In this document: positions 8,511-17,840 of the stretch, piece by piece | Numbering within the stretch: position 1 is the first letter of the stretch | Layout: each line of letters begins with the position of its first letter | Source: Burkholderiaceae bacterium | Lineage (GTDB): Bacteria; Pseudomonadota; Gammaproteobacteria; Burkholderiales; Burkholderiaceae_C | DNA: 64,000 nucleotides | NCBI GenBank assembly: GCA_919902775.1 | Contig: CAKKRJ010000008.1 | Location: forward strand, 1-64,000 | Reading direction: 5' to 3' | Position numbers and translations under genes: made by a program | Notes under the pieces: model-generated | What the model saw: only the letters and a program-made list of their open reading frames with translations | Database searches by the model: none | What the model was told of the DNA's origin: nothing

Positions 8511-9197
8511 CGCCGAAAGTTTAATACGTTCGTGATGTCCGCGGGTTGTCTGGTGATTGCACCGGCGCAAGCCATCGGACTGGCCGATCTGTCCTCGGGT
8601 GACGCATCCAAGGGGCTCAAGCTGGCCCTGGAAAAAGGCAGCGAGATGGCGGTGCAGCTGCTGGGCGCGCAAGACGGCTTTTGGGGCAATGAGCAAGTGC
8701 GCATCGGTTTGCCCGAGGTGGTGAACAAAGGCGCCAAGTTGCTCAAAACCCTGGGCTTGGGCAAGCAGCTGGATGCGTTGAATTTGCAGATGAACCGTGC
8801 GGCCGAAGCGGCGGTGCCATTGTCCAAACAACTGTTGACGCAGTCGATCCAGAGCATGTCAGTGCAAGACGCCAAGGGCATTTTGCAAGGGGGCGAGAAC
8901 GCGGTCACGCAATTTTTTGCCAGCAAGACGAGAGCGCCTTTGTCGATCGCATTTTTGCCCTCGGTCAGGCAATCGCTCGAAAACCTCGGTGTGGTGGATC
9001 AGTTCAATGCAGTGGCGCTCAAAGTGTCAGGCAGGGGCTTGATGGACAAGGATAAAGCCAATCTGGAATCGCATGTGACGGCCAAAACACTCGATGGCCT
9101 GTATTTCATGATTGGCGAGGAAGAAAAGAAAATCCGCCAAAACCCTGCCCAAGCGGGCAGTGCCTTGCTGAGCAAGGTGTTCGGCGCGCTGCGTTAA
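8499..9197 (+). CDS. DUF4197-type exported protein
   Basis: A 232-residue protein with a signal peptide (basic HLHRRKF, then a hydrophobic stretch ending APAQA). The mature part resembles the DUF4197 family (LSSGDASKGLKLALEKGSEM near the start, KTLDGLYFMIGEEEKKIRQN near the end). No function is known. The ATG at 8499 is chosen because it gives a full signal peptide. It overlaps the beginning of the divergent TlpA-like gene by up to 12 bases. Confidence 0.85.
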   Translation: MHLHRRKFNTFVMSAGCLVIAPAQAIGLADLSSGDASKGLKLALEKGSEMAVQLLGAQDGFWGNEQVRIGLPEVVNKGAKLLKTLGLGKQLDALNLQMNRAAEAAVPLSKQLLTQSIQSMSVQDAKGILQGGENAVTQFFASKTRAPLSIAFLPSVRQSLENLGVVDQFNAVALKVSGRGLMDKDKANLESHVTAKTLDGLYFMIGEEEKKIRQNPAQAGSALLSKVFGALR

Positions 9198-9255
9198 GCC
9201 GCGCCGACCCAAGGGGTGGTTGGCATGGGCGTGCGTCTTGACGGGCAACGCGCCA

Positions 9256-10500
9256 TCAAATCACTCCTTTGCCACGCAATGGGCCTTGTTGCGCGGCCGT
9301 CCAGCCCAGAACTTCGCTCAAGACTTCGGCGGTGTGTTGTCCCAGCATGGGGGGCGGCAGGTCTTGGCGAACGGGGGTGCGGCTCATTTTGATGGGACTG
9401 GAAACCAGTTTCAAATCGGCTTGGATCGGGTGTGACCAAGTGCTCACCATGCCGCGTTCTTGCACTTGCGGATCCACAAAGACTTCCCCCAAGGTGTTGA
9501 TGGCACCGCAAGGCACTTTGGCCGATTCCAGTGCGCCCAGCCACGCCGCCTTGGTGCGGGTTTTCATGATCGCTTCGAGCTGAGGCACCAACTCGGCCCG
9601 GTGACGCACCCGGTTGGCGTTCTGTGCGTAGCGCGGATCTTCGGCCAGTTCAGGGTGCCCCGCCACCGCACAAAATTTGGCAAATTGCCCGTCGTTGCCC
9701 ACGGCCAAAATCAGGTGGTCACGGGTTCCTGGCGCAGTGCCATCGGGTGGCATGACCTCAAACACCTGGTAGGGCACGATGTTCTGGTGCGCGTTGCCTG
9801 CACGTCCGGGCACTTTGCCGCTGACTAGGAAGTTGGAGCCCAGATTGGCCAGCATGGCGACCTGGGTGTCCAGCAAGGCCATGTCCACGTGCTGGCCTTC
9901 GCCTGTCCGTTCGGCGTGGCGCAAGGCCGCCAAAATGGCCACGGTGGCATACATGCCGGTGAACAAATCGGCCACAGCCACGCCCACTTTTTGAGGGCCG
10001 CCGCCCAGGTCATCGCGCTCGCCGGTCACACTCATGAGGCCACCCATGCCTTGCACGGCATAGTCGTAACCCGCGCGCTCGCGGTACGGGCCGGTTTGGC
10101 CAAAGCCGGTCACGCTGCAATACACCAGCTTGGGGTTGAGGGCGCTCAGGCTGGCGTAATCCAGACCGTAGCGGGCCATGTCACCGACCTTGAAATTTTC
10201 AACGAATACGTCGCAATGTTTGACCAACTCACGGATCAGGGCCTGGCCTTCGGATTGGGCGATGTCGCAGGTCACGGAGCGTTTGTTGCGGTTGGCCCCC
10301 AGGTAATAAGCCGCTTCGGCGGTGTCCTGACCTTGGGCGTCCTTTAAAAAGGGAGGGCCCCAGGTGCGGGTGTCGTCGCCGCTGCCGGGGCGCTCGATCT
10401 TGATCACATCGGCCCCCAGGTCGGCCAAAGTCTGGGTGCACCAGGGGCCCGCCAGAACGCGGGAAAGGTCGAGAACGCGGATGCCGTCGAGTGAATTCAT
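9256..10500 (-). CDS. CaiB/BaiF family CoA transferase
   Basis: A 414-residue family III CoA transferase. It starts MNSLDGIRVLDLSRVLAGPW, and the probable nucleophile is Asp178 in VGVAVADL, matching the catalytic Asp of formyl-CoA transferase. It moves CoA between carboxylic acids; related enzymes use succinyl-CoA, formyl-CoA or carnitinyl-CoA, and the substrate here is unknown. It is divergent from the small lipoprotein gene at 10553. Confidence 0.92.
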   Translation of the reverse strand: MNSLDGIRVLDLSRVLAGPWCTQTLADLGADVIKIERPGSGDDTRTWGPPFLKDAQGQDTAEAAYYLGANRNKRSVTCDIAQSEGQALIRELVKHCDVFVENFKVGDMARYGLDYASLSALNPKLVYCSVTGFGQTGPYRERAGYDYAVQGMGGLMSVTGERDDLGGGPQKVGVAVADLFTGMYATVAILAALRHAERTGEGQHVDMALLDTQVAMLANLGSNFLVSGKVPGRAGNAHQNIVPYQVFEVMPPDGTAPGTRDHLILAVGNDGQFAKFCAVAGHPELAEDPRYAQNANRVRHRAELVPQLEAIMKTRTKAAWLGALESAKVPCGAINTLGEVFVDPQVQERGMVSTWSHPIQADLKLVSSPIKMSRTPVRQDLPPPMLGQHTAEVLSEVLGWTAAQQGPLRGKGVI

Positions 10501-10552
10501 GCATCCATTGTCGCCAAAAATGCAGCTGGCCTCTGATCGTGATAATCACCCT

Positions 10553-11101
10553 ATGCAAACCCATTTCATGGCCGTGCTGGCCACGTTGACCCTGAGCCTG
10601 TCCTTGAGCGCGTGCAGCCCCGAACAAAATTGGCGCGAAGTCACGCTGGAAGGCAGTGCTTTGAAAGCTCAATTGCCTTGCAAACCCGATCGCACCACAC
10701 GTGCCGTGTCTTTGGGCGGTGTGCCTGTGAACATGCATGTGGTCGGCTGCGAAAGCGGCACGGCCATCGTGGCGGTGATGACCGTGCCTTTGCCGCCCGG
10801 GGCGGACGCCAATGCCTTGATGGCGGGTTGGCAAAAAGCCACGCTCGACAATGCGCGCGTGCGACAGCCCTTGGGAGCCGGGCAGCAGCAGGTCTGGCAT
10901 CGGCCCGGCCAATTGCCTCTGGCTTCGTCCATGCGGGTTCAGGCCCAAGGGCTGCGCGCCAATGGGGATCCGGTGATGATGGACGCCGCCTGGGGGGCGG
11001 TGTCCGATGGGGACCGTGTGCGCCTGATCCACGCGGTGGTGTATGACCAGACCATTTCGCCAGAAATGGCCAACACCTTGTTGGATGGGCTGAAGCCATG
11101 A
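10553..11101 (+). CDS. Small lipoprotein of unknown function
   Basis: A 182-residue protein with a short signal sequence and lipobox LSAC (Cys21), so probably an outer- or inner-membrane lipoprotein. The body has no domain I recognise. The start ATG 10553 is the only one that supplies the signal peptide; a longer in-frame reading runs into the divergent gene. Its TGA overlaps the ATG of the following MFS gene (ATGA at 11098-11101), so the two are probably made together. Confidence 0.82.
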   Translation: MQTHFMAVLATLTLSLSLSACSPEQNWREVTLEGSALKAQLPCKPDRTTRAVSLGGVPVNMHVVGCESGTAIVAVMTVPLPPGADANALMAGWQKATLDNARVRQPLGAGQQQVWHRPGQLPLASSMRVQAQGLRANGDPVMMDAAWGAVSDGDRVRLIHAVVYDQTISPEMANTLLDGLKP

Positions 11102-12360
11102 CCGTTGCCACTTTGGATCACCCGGATCGTTTGCCTCGCCGTATGGCGGTGGTGGTGTTTTTGGCGTTTGCGCTCGCATATTTTTTCTCGGCCCTGGTGC
11201 GGGCCATCACCGCCACCTTGTCGCCGACGCTCACCACCGAGTTCAACTTGAACGCGCAAGACCTGGGCTTGCTGGCGGGCGGCTATTTTTTGGGCTTCTC
11301 GCTCACGCAGTTGCCGCTGGGGCGCTGGCTGGACCAGCATGGCCCGAAAAAGGTCGTGCTGGCGTTCTTGTCTGTGGCGGTGCTGGGCTGTCTGGCGTTT
11401 TCGTGGGCAGACAGTTTCCATGGCCTTTTGGCCGCCCGGGTGCTGTGCGGCATGGGGGTCAGCGCCTGCCTGATGGCACCTCTGACCGGTTACCGGCGAT
11501 GGTTTGATGTCAGTACCCAGTTGCGCACCAATTCGTGGATGCTGATGACCGGTTCTTTGGGCATGCTGGCCGCCACCTTGCCGGTGCAATGGCTCATGCC
11601 CATCTGGGGGTGGCGTGCGCTGTTCGTCCTGTTGGGGGTCATGGTGGCTTTGGCCATGGTGCTGATTGCCCTGGTGGTGCCGCGCTGGCACACGGCCAAG
11701 CTTGCTGCAGGCCGCACACAGCCGCAACCCGATGACGATGGCAGCTACCGGGAAATCTGGCGCAGCGCGTATTTCTGGCGCATGACCCCGATGGGCTTTT
11801 TCAGCTACGGCGGCATGGTGGCCATTCAAACACTGTGGGCGGGCCCCTGGATGACACAGGTTGCGGGTTGGGCACCTGGTGACGCAGCCAAAGGCTTGTT
11901 TCTGATCAATTTGGCCATGCTCATGACGTTCTGGCTGTGGGGGTTGATCACACCGGGCCTGGCCCGCAGGGGAATTCCGGTGGAACGCCTGATGGCTTGG
12001 GGCTTGCCCCTGAGTTTTGGGGTGATCGGTGGTCTGGTCTGGATGGGCCCGGCGGTTGGCGCTGGCGCAGCCATTGGCTTGGCCCTGTTGTGTGTGACCA
12101 GTACCTTTGTGGCGCTGGCCCAACCGGCGGTGGGCATGGCTTTCCCATCCCATTTAGCCGGGCGTGCCCTGTCGGCTTACAACCTGGTGATCTTCGTGGG
12201 CATTTTTGTGGTGCAGTGGGGCATTGGTTTGCTGGTGGATGCGGGGCTGGGTATGGGTCTGGAAAAGCCCGCGGCCTACCAAGTGGCGCTGGCCTGCTTT
12301 GGGATCTGCTCCGTGTTGTCGTGGGTCTATTTCTTGCTGAAAAAGCCGGTTCAGCCCTGA
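11098..12360 (+). CDS. MFS transporter
   Basis: A 420-residue integral membrane protein with about 12 helices. The MFS signature between helices 2 and 3 (LPLGRWLDQHGPKKVVLAFL) is clear. It would exchange or co-transport a small solute across the inner membrane. No substrate can be assigned. It overlaps the lipoprotein gene by four bases and is 13 bases upstream of the PTS EIIA gene, suggesting one transcript. Confidence 0.9.
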   Translation: MTVATLDHPDRLPRRMAVVVFLAFALAYFFSALVRAITATLSPTLTTEFNLNAQDLGLLAGGYFLGFSLTQLPLGRWLDQHGPKKVVLAFLSVAVLGCLAFSWADSFHGLLAARVLCGMGVSACLMAPLTGYRRWFDVSTQLRTNSWMLMTGSLGMLAATLPVQWLMPIWGWRALFVLLGVMVALAMVLIALVVPRWHTAKLAAGRTQPQPDDDGSYREIWRSAYFWRMTPMGFFSYGGMVAIQTLWAGPWMTQVAGWAPGDAAKGLFLINLAMLMTFWLWGLITPGLARRGIPVERLMAWGLPLSFGVIGGLVWMGPAVGAGAAIGLALLCVTSTFVALAQPAVGMAFPSHLAGRALSAYNLVIFVGIFVVQWGIGLLVDAGLGMGLEKPAAYQVALACFGICSVLSWVYFLLKKPVQP

Positions 12361-12373
12361 TAATCCTTGCATC

Positions 12374-12817
12374 ATGATTGGCATCCTCATCATTGCTCAC
12401 GCCCCGCTGGCCAGCGCCTTGCGCGACTGTGCCATACACGTTTTCCCAGATTGCGCAGCAGGGGTGTTGGCGCTGGACGTGTTGCCCCACGAATCGCCAG
12501 AGGCCAGCTTGGCCAAGGCGCATGAAGCCATCAGCGTCTTGGGCACACCCGAGGTCTTGCTGCTCAGCGATGTCTTCGGTGCGACGCCGTGCAATGTGGC
12601 CCAGCAGCTCAATGACGGATTGGATACCCGGCTGGTCGCCGGTGTGAATTTGCCCATGTTGTTGCGCAGTGTTTGTTATCGGCACGAGAGCCTGGAGGCC
12701 TTGGCCGCGCGCGCGCATGCCGGTGGCACGCAGGGCGTGATGCCCGTGGGCAGTACCGCCCCCCAGAATCAAATAGGAAAAAGACATGCCCCTCGTCACC
12801 ACGACCATCAGCAATAA
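12374..12817 (+). CDS. PTS system EIIA component, mannose type
   Basis: A 147-residue EIIA-Man-like domain (MIGILIIAHAPLASALRDCA) with the phospho-accepting His9. The motif LLLSDVFGATPCNVA is also conserved. It receives phosphate from HPr. There is no EIIB or EIIC nearby, so the chain is likely regulatory and not a sugar transporter. The 3' end overlaps the ptsH start by 32 bases and encodes a short His-rich tail. Confidence 0.92.
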   Translation: MIGILIIAHAPLASALRDCAIHVFPDCAAGVLALDVLPHESPEASLAKAHEAISVLGTPEVLLLSDVFGATPCNVAQQLNDGLDTRLVAGVNLPMLLRSVCYRHESLEALAARAHAGGTQGVMPVGSTAPQNQIGKRHAPRHHDHQQ

Positions 12818-13055
12818 ATTGGGCCTGCACGCCCGTGCATCGGCCAAGCTGACCAAGCTGGCGGGCAGTTTCCCGTGCGAGGTCTGGATGAGCAAGGGCG
12901 ATCGCCGCATCAATGCCAAAAGCATCATGGGCGTGATGATGCTGGCCGCGGGGATTGGCAGCGAAGTGTCGCTGGAAACGACCGGCGAGCGCGAGCAAGA
13001 AGCACTCGATGCGCTGCTGGCCTTGATTGCTGACAAATTTGGTGAAGGCGAGTGA
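12786..13055 (+). CDS. ptsH: Phosphocarrier protein HPr
   Basis: An 89-residue HPr. His15 in KLGLHARAS is the EI phosphorylation site and Ser46 in INAKSIMGVM is the site used by HPr kinase in other betaproteobacteria. AGGAAAA precedes the ATG. It passes phosphate from EI to the EIIA encoded just upstream. Full length and intact. Confidence 0.96.
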   Translation: MPLVTTTISNKLGLHARASAKLTKLAGSFPCEVWMSKGDRRINAKSIMGVMMLAAGIGSEVSLETTGEREQEALDALLALIADKFGEGE

Positions 13056-13098
13056 ACGTGATGGCGCTTGAGCAAAAACACTCTCTGGAGCAAGTGCC

Positions 13099-14847
13099 AT
13101 GACCTTCAGCATCCATGGTTTGGCGGTGGCGCGGGGCATTGCCATTGGGCGAGCCGTTCTGGTGGCGTCCAGTCGCGTCGATGTGGCCCACTATTTCATC
13201 CAGCCAGACCAAATTCAGACCGAAATCGCGCGCATCTGCGCCGGGCGTGATGCGGTGATTGACGAACTGCACCGTTTGCAAAGAGACATGCCCAAAGACG
13301 CGCCACACGAGTTGGCTGCCTTGCTGGATGTGCACTTGATGCTGTTGCAAGACGACGAGCTCAATGCGAGCGTGGTGCACTGGATCCAGGATCGCCTGTA
13401 CAACGCGGAATGGGCGTTGACCAGCCAGCTTGAGATCATTGCACGTCAGTTTGACGAGATGGACGACCCGTACCTGCGTGAACGCAAAGCCGATGTGGAG
13501 CAGGTTGCCGAACGCGTCTTGCAGCGACTCAAGGGGACGGGCCCGTTGGTGGTCAAGGCACCGCGTCAGGCAAGGCCCCAGCAAGAGTTGCAATTGGGCG
13601 ACACAGATGTGCCGCTGGTGCTGGTCGCACACGATTTGTCGCCCGCCGACATGTTGCAGTTCAAGCAAAGCGTGTTTACCGGATTTGTGACCGATGTGGG
13701 CGGCAAGACCTCGCACACCGCCATCGTGGCGCGTAGCCTGGACATTCCGGCCGTGGTGGGGGCTCGCACCGCCAGCCAACTGGTCAAGCAGGACGACTGG
13801 GTGATCATCGACGGCGATGCAGGCGTGGTCATCGTGGATCCTTCGCCCATCATCCTGGCCGACTACGGCTTCAAGCAGCGCCAGGGTGATCTGGAGCGGG
13901 AGCGGCTGGCCCGTTTGCGCCATACCCCGGCGGTCACGCTCGATGGCCAGAAAATTGAATTGCTGGCCAACATCGAGATGCCTGAAGACACCCTGGCCGC
14001 CATCACGGCAGGCGCGGTCGGCGTGGGTTTATTTCGCAGTGAATTTTTGTTCATGGGCCGCCAAGGCGATTTGCCGGGTGAGGACGAGCAACACGAGGCC
14101 TACCGCCGTGCGGTGGATGGCATGAAAGGTTTGCCCGTCACCATCCGGACGGTGGATGTGGGGGCTGACAAACCGCTGGACGAGGCACGGCGCGACGCGG
14201 CGCATTTGAATCCTGCGCTCGGCTTGCGTGCCATCCGCTGGAGTTTGGCCGATCCCTCCATGTTTTTGACACAGTTGCGCGCGATCTTGCGTGCGGCGGC
14301 CCACGGGCAAGTCAATTTGCTCATTCCCATGCTGGCGCACGGCAGTGAAATTCGCCAGACCCTCGCCTTGATCGAACAGGCCCGCCATGAACTGGACCGC
14401 CGTGGCGTGGCTTATGGGCCAGTGCGTCTGGGCGCCATGATCGAAATACCCGCTGCGGCCTTGTCCATGCGCTTGTTTCTCAAGCACTTTGACTTTTTGT
14501 CCATTGGCACCAACGACCTGATTCAGTACACGCTGGCCATTGACCGCGCCGACGAGTCGGTGGCGCACTTGTACGATCCGCTGCACCCCGCTGTGCTGCG
14601 CCTGATCGCGGACACCATTGCCGAGTGCCAGCGACAAGGAAAAAGCGTGTCGGTTTGCGGTGAAATGGCGGGCGATGTGGCGATGACCCGGCTGTTGCTG
14701 GGTTTGGGCTTGCGCAGCTTTTCCATGCACCCGTCACAGATCTTGTCGGTCAAGCAGCAGGTGTTGCGCTCTGACACCGCCAAGCTGGCGCTGTGGGCCG
14801 GCCAGGTGCTGGATTCAGACGAGCCATCGGGCTTGATGGCCCGCTGA
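13099..14847 (+). CDS. ptsI: Phosphoenolpyruvate-protein phosphotransferase (EI)
   Basis: A 582-residue EI, full length. The phospho-His motif GGKTSHTAIVARSLDIPAVV places the active His at residue 206, and the PEP-binding barrel has VGLFRSEFLFMGR and FLSIGTNDLIQYTLAIDR. It autophosphorylates from PEP and phosphorylates HPr. Genes for EIIA, HPr and EI follow one another, and no permease is present, as is typical for Burkholderiales. Confidence 0.96.
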   Translation: MTFSIHGLAVARGIAIGRAVLVASSRVDVAHYFIQPDQIQTEIARICAGRDAVIDELHRLQRDMPKDAPHELAALLDVHLMLLQDDELNASVVHWIQDRLYNAEWALTSQLEIIARQFDEMDDPYLRERKADVEQVAERVLQRLKGTGPLVVKAPRQARPQQELQLGDTDVPLVLVAHDLSPADMLQFKQSVFTGFVTDVGGKTSHTAIVARSLDIPAVVGARTASQLVKQDDWVIIDGDAGVVIVDPSPIILADYGFKQRQGDLERERLARLRHTPAVTLDGQKIELLANIEMPEDTLAAITAGAVGVGLFRSEFLFMGRQGDLPGEDEQHEAYRRAVDGMKGLPVTIRTVDVGADKPLDEARRDAAHLNPALGLRAIRWSLADPSMFLTQLRAILRAAAHGQVNLLIPMLAHGSEIRQTLALIEQARHELDRRGVAYGPVRLGAMIEIPAAALSMRLFLKHFDFLSIGTNDLIQYTLAIDRADESVAHLYDPLHPAVLRLIADTIAECQRQGKSVSVCGEMAGDVAMTRLLLGLGLRSFSMHPSQILSVKQQVLRSDTAKLALWAGQVLDSDEPSGLMAR

Positions 14848-14848
14848 G

Positions 14849-15721
14849 TCAGGACGGGGCGAGTTTGTCCTGTGTGCGGGTGTCGAAATCGCTCGCATCG
14901 TGGCGTTCATGCAACTGGGTTTCGAGCGGCCCGACGACCCGGTTGACCATGCGTCCGCGTTGCACGGCAGGTCGTTGCGCCAACTCGTCGGCCCAGCGGT
15001 TGACGTGTTCGTATTCATGCACCTGCAAAAACTCGCCGGCCTCGTACATGCTGCCCTTGGCCATGCCACCATACCAGGGCCAGATGGCCATGTCGGCGAT
15101 GGTGTAATCGTCGCCCGCAATGAAGCGGCTCTCGGCCAGGCGGCGGTTGAGGACGTCCATCTCGCGCTTGACCTCCATGGCAAAGCGGTCAATGGCGTAT
15201 TCGATCTTGACGGGGGCATACGCATAAAAGTGACCAAAGCCGCCGCCCAGGTAGGGTGCGCTGCCCATTTGCCAGAACAGCCAAGACAGGCACTCGGCAC
15301 GCCGTGCCGGATCGGTGGGCACAAAGGCGCCAAACTTCTCGGCCAAGTACAACAAAATGGCGCCCGACTCGAACACCCGCACGGGTTGGGTGCCACTGCA
15401 GTCCAGCAGCGCCGGGATCTTGGAGTTGGGGTTCACGCCAACAAAGCCGCTGCCAAATTGCTGGCCTTCCTGAATGCGGATCAGCCAGGCGTCGTATTCA
15501 GCGCCCGCATGCCCCAATGCCAATAGCTCTTCCAGCATGACCGTGACCTTGACGCCATTGGGCGTGGCCAGCGAGTACAGCTGCAGCGGGTGCTTGCCGC
15601 GTGGCAAGTCCTGTTCATGCGTTGGGCCCGCGATGGGGCGGTTGATGTTGGCAAAACGCCCACCGTTGGCCTTGCTCCAGGTCCAGATTTTGGGTGGGGT
15701 GTAGGGGCTGGAGTCGGACAT
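14849..15721 (-). CDS. yghU: Glutathione S-transferase, YghU type
   Basis: A 290-residue glutathione S-transferase-fold protein with the YghU-type amino extension (YTPPKIWTWSKANGGRFANI) before the thioredoxin-like domain, and a carboxyl helical domain (LSWLFWQMGSAPYLGGGFGH). E. coli YghU is a disulfide-bond reductase that binds two glutathiones. It is the last gene of the minus-strand lip run, 115 bases after lipA. It may be co-transcribed. Confidence 0.9.
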   Translation of the reverse strand: MSDSSPYTPPKIWTWSKANGGRFANINRPIAGPTHEQDLPRGKHPLQLYSLATPNGVKVTVMLEELLALGHAGAEYDAWLIRIQEGQQFGSGFVGVNPNSKIPALLDCSGTQPVRVFESGAILLYLAEKFGAFVPTDPARRAECLSWLFWQMGSAPYLGGGFGHFYAYAPVKIEYAIDRFAMEVKREMDVLNRRLAESRFIAGDDYTIADMAIWPWYGGMAKGSMYEAGEFLQVHEYEHVNRWADELAQRPAVQRGRMVNRVVGPLETQLHERHDASDFDTRTQDKLAPS

Positions 15722-15836
15722 GGGCGCCTTGAGGTGGTGTGGCTGGGAGTGGGGCGCCTTGAAGGTGCAAGTCCTCGATCAAACAAGAACGTGCTGCGCA
15801 GGAGCGGCCCCCGCTGTGTGCGGACTTTTCCCGTTT

Positions 15837-16832
15837 TTACGGGTTGCTTGCATTCAAATTCGCCGAATGGGCTTGCTGGTCTGCGTGGTAGCTTGATCGC
15901 ACCATGGCCCCCACGGCCGCATGTGAAAAGCCCATTTCGTAGGCCTTGGCTTCAAACATTTTGAAGGTGTCGGGATGCACGTAACGGCGCACGGGCAGGT
16001 GGCTGTTGCTGGGGGCCAAATACTGGCCGATGGTCAGCATCTCAATGTTGTGCGCCCGCATGTCACGCATGACGTCCAGGATTTCTTCGTCGGTCTCGCC
16101 CAAGCCCACCATCAGGCCGCTTTTGGTGGGCACATGAGGGAACAGTGCCTTGAACTTTTTCAGCAGGCTCAGCGAGAACTGGTAGTCCGAACCGGGGCGC
16201 GCCTCTTTGTACAGGCGTGGCACGGTTTCTATGTTGTGGTTCATCACATCCGGTGGTGCGGCTTTGAGGATTTCGAGGGCGCGGTCGTCGCGACCCCGGA
16301 AGTCGGGTACCAGCACTTCGATCTGGGTGCTGGGCGAGAGTTCGCGGGTTTTGCGGATGCATTCAACAAAGTGCCCAGCCCCGCCGTCGCGCAGGTCGTC
16401 GCGGTCCACGCTGGTGATGACCACGTACTGCAGTTTGAGCTGGGCAATGGTCTTGGCCAGGTTGTCGGGTTCGTTCACATCGAGCGGGTCGGGGCGACCA
16501 TGGCCCACGTCACAAAACGGGCAGCGGCGCGTGCACTTGTCGCCCATGATCATGAAGGTGGCGGTGCCCTTGCCAAAGCATTCCCCGATGTTGGGGCAGC
16601 TGGCTTCTTCGCAGACGGTCACCAGTTTGTTGGTGCGCAATACGTCCTTGATTTCGTAAAAGCGGGTGGTGGGTGAACCGGCTTTCACGCGAATCCATTC
16701 GGGTTTTTTCAGCACCTCGCCCGCTTCGACCTTGATCGGAATGCGGGACAGTTTGGCCGCTGCCTTTTGCTTGGCCATGGGGTCGTAGTTCTCGACCGAT
16801 TGTGCTTCGCGCACCACGTTGGGAGTTGTCAT
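15837..16832 (-). CDS. lipA: Lipoyl synthase
   Basis: A 331-residue radical-SAM enzyme. The auxiliary cluster motif [12 protein letters not shown] and the radical-SAM motif CTRRCPFC are both intact, and the family end motif [12 protein letters not shown] is present. It inserts two sulfurs into protein-bound octanoyl groups to make the lipoyl cofactor. It lies 10 bases after lipB, in the same order as E. coli ybeD-lipB-lipA but without an intervening regulator. Confidence 0.97.
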   Translation of the reverse strand: MTTPNVVREAQSVENYDPMAKQKAAAKLSRIPIKVEAGEVLKKPEWIRVKAGSPTTRFYEIKDVLRTNKLVTVCEEASCPNIGECFGKGTATFMIMGDKCTRRCPFCDVGHGRPDPLDVNEPDNLAKTIAQLKLQYVVITSVDRDDLRDGGAGHFVECIRKTRELSPSTQIEVLVPDFRGRDDRALEILKAAPPDVMNHNIETVPRLYKEARPGSDYQFSLSLLKKFKALFPHVPTKSGLMVGLGETDEEILDVMRDMRAHNIEMLTIGQYLAPSNSHLPVRRYVHPDTFKMFEAKAYEMGFSHAAVGAMVRSSYHADQQAHSANLNASNP

Positions 16833-16842
16833 GTTGTCGATC

Positions 16843-17511
16843 TCAAGGGGCTAAATGGGCCAGGAGCTTGTCGCTCAGGATGTGCGCAGCCTCGGACCAC
16901 GCAATCTGTACCCCGATTGTAGAAAGGTCCACGGTGCGCAGTCCGGCATAACCACACGGATTGATGCGTGCAAAAGGCGAGAGGTCCATCGCCACATTCA
17001 GCGCCAGGCCGTGGTAAGTGCAATGGCGGCTGACTTTGATGCCCAAGGCGCTGATTTTGCCCAGGCCTTTGAAGGGATCGGTCGGGTCGGCGGGGCCCAC
17101 CAACGCAGCATGGGCAAACGGGTCATCAAGCCGCACATAAATGCCAGGGGCGCCAGCCACACGGTGCCCGGTCACGCCCAAGTGCGCCAGGGTGCGAATG
17201 ACGGCTTCTTCCAATTTAAAGACATATTCTTTGACGAAATAACCCGCACGCTTGAGGTCGACAAGCGGATACGCCATGACTTGGCCGGGGCCGTGGTACG
17301 TCACTTGTCCGCCCCGGTTGGTGGGGACGACCGGGATTTCGCCCGCGTTCAAGACATGCCCCGCCAAACCGGCCAGGCCCTGGGTGAAAACGGGCGGGTG
17401 TTCCGCCAGCCACAGCGCGTCAGGGGTGGTTTCGTTACGCGCGGCGGTGAACGCCTGCATCGCCTCGTAGGTAGGCAAGTAGTCCACCTGGCCCCAATTG
17501 CGCAGCTCCAT
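16843..17511 (-). CDS. lipB: Octanoyltransferase
   Basis: A 222-residue enzyme with the conserved [20 protein letters not shown] and the catalytic pair Lys ([20 protein letters not shown]) and Cys ([13 protein letters not shown]). It moves octanoate from acyl-carrier protein to the lipoyl domains, the step before LipA. It starts 8 bases after the ybeD-like gene. Confidence 0.96.
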   Translation of the reverse strand: MELRNWGQVDYLPTYEAMQAFTAARNETTPDALWLAEHPPVFTQGLAGLAGHVLNAGEIPVVPTNRGGQVTYHGPGQVMAYPLVDLKRAGYFVKEYVFKLEEAVIRTLAHLGVTGHRVAGAPGIYVRLDDPFAHAALVGPADPTDPFKGLGKISALGIKVSRHCTYHGLALNVAMDLSPFARINPCGYAGLRTVDLSTIGVQIAWSEAAHILSDKLLAHLAP

Positions 17512-17519
17512 GGTTAGCT

Positions 17520-17816
17520 TTAAAGGACGACTTTGACCATGGGGTGGGCGGTCAGCGCGCGGTACAGGTTGTCCAATTGTTCGCGGCTGGTGGCGGTGAC
17601 GGTCAGCGTGACACCCAGGTACTTGCCGCCTTTGCTCGGGCGGAGTTCCACCGTAGAGGCGTCGAACCCCGGGTCAAATTGCTGTGCCACTTGCACCATG
17701 GCATGGACAAAGCCATCGTGCGTGAGGCCCATGACTTTGATGGGGAAGAAACTCGGGTATTCGATCAACGTCTCAGTGCGTGGAACGGCGGCGGGGGGGA
17801 ATGCAGAAGCGCTCAT
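17520..17816 (-). CDS. ybeD: YbeD/DUF493 family protein
   Basis: A 98-residue protein with the DUF493 motif [20 protein letters not shown] and [20 protein letters not shown]. It has a ferredoxin-like fold in known members and is often called a lipoate regulatory protein because it sits before lipB. Its molecular role is not established. Here it is in that same place. Confidence 0.9.
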   Translation of the reverse strand: MSASAFPPAAVPRTETLIEYPSFFPIKVMGLTHDGFVHAMVQVAQQFDPGFDASTVELRPSKGGKYLGVTLTVTATSREQLDNLYRALTAHPMVKVVL

Positions 17817-17840
17817 GGTGTGCAGAAGTTCAATTTTGGT

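Noticed and set aside
15722-15790. Two near-identical GGGCGCCTTGA segments in the gap after lipA, considered as a regulatory repeat.
   Set aside because: Only two short copies about 30 bases apart with no link to a known motif; not enough support.
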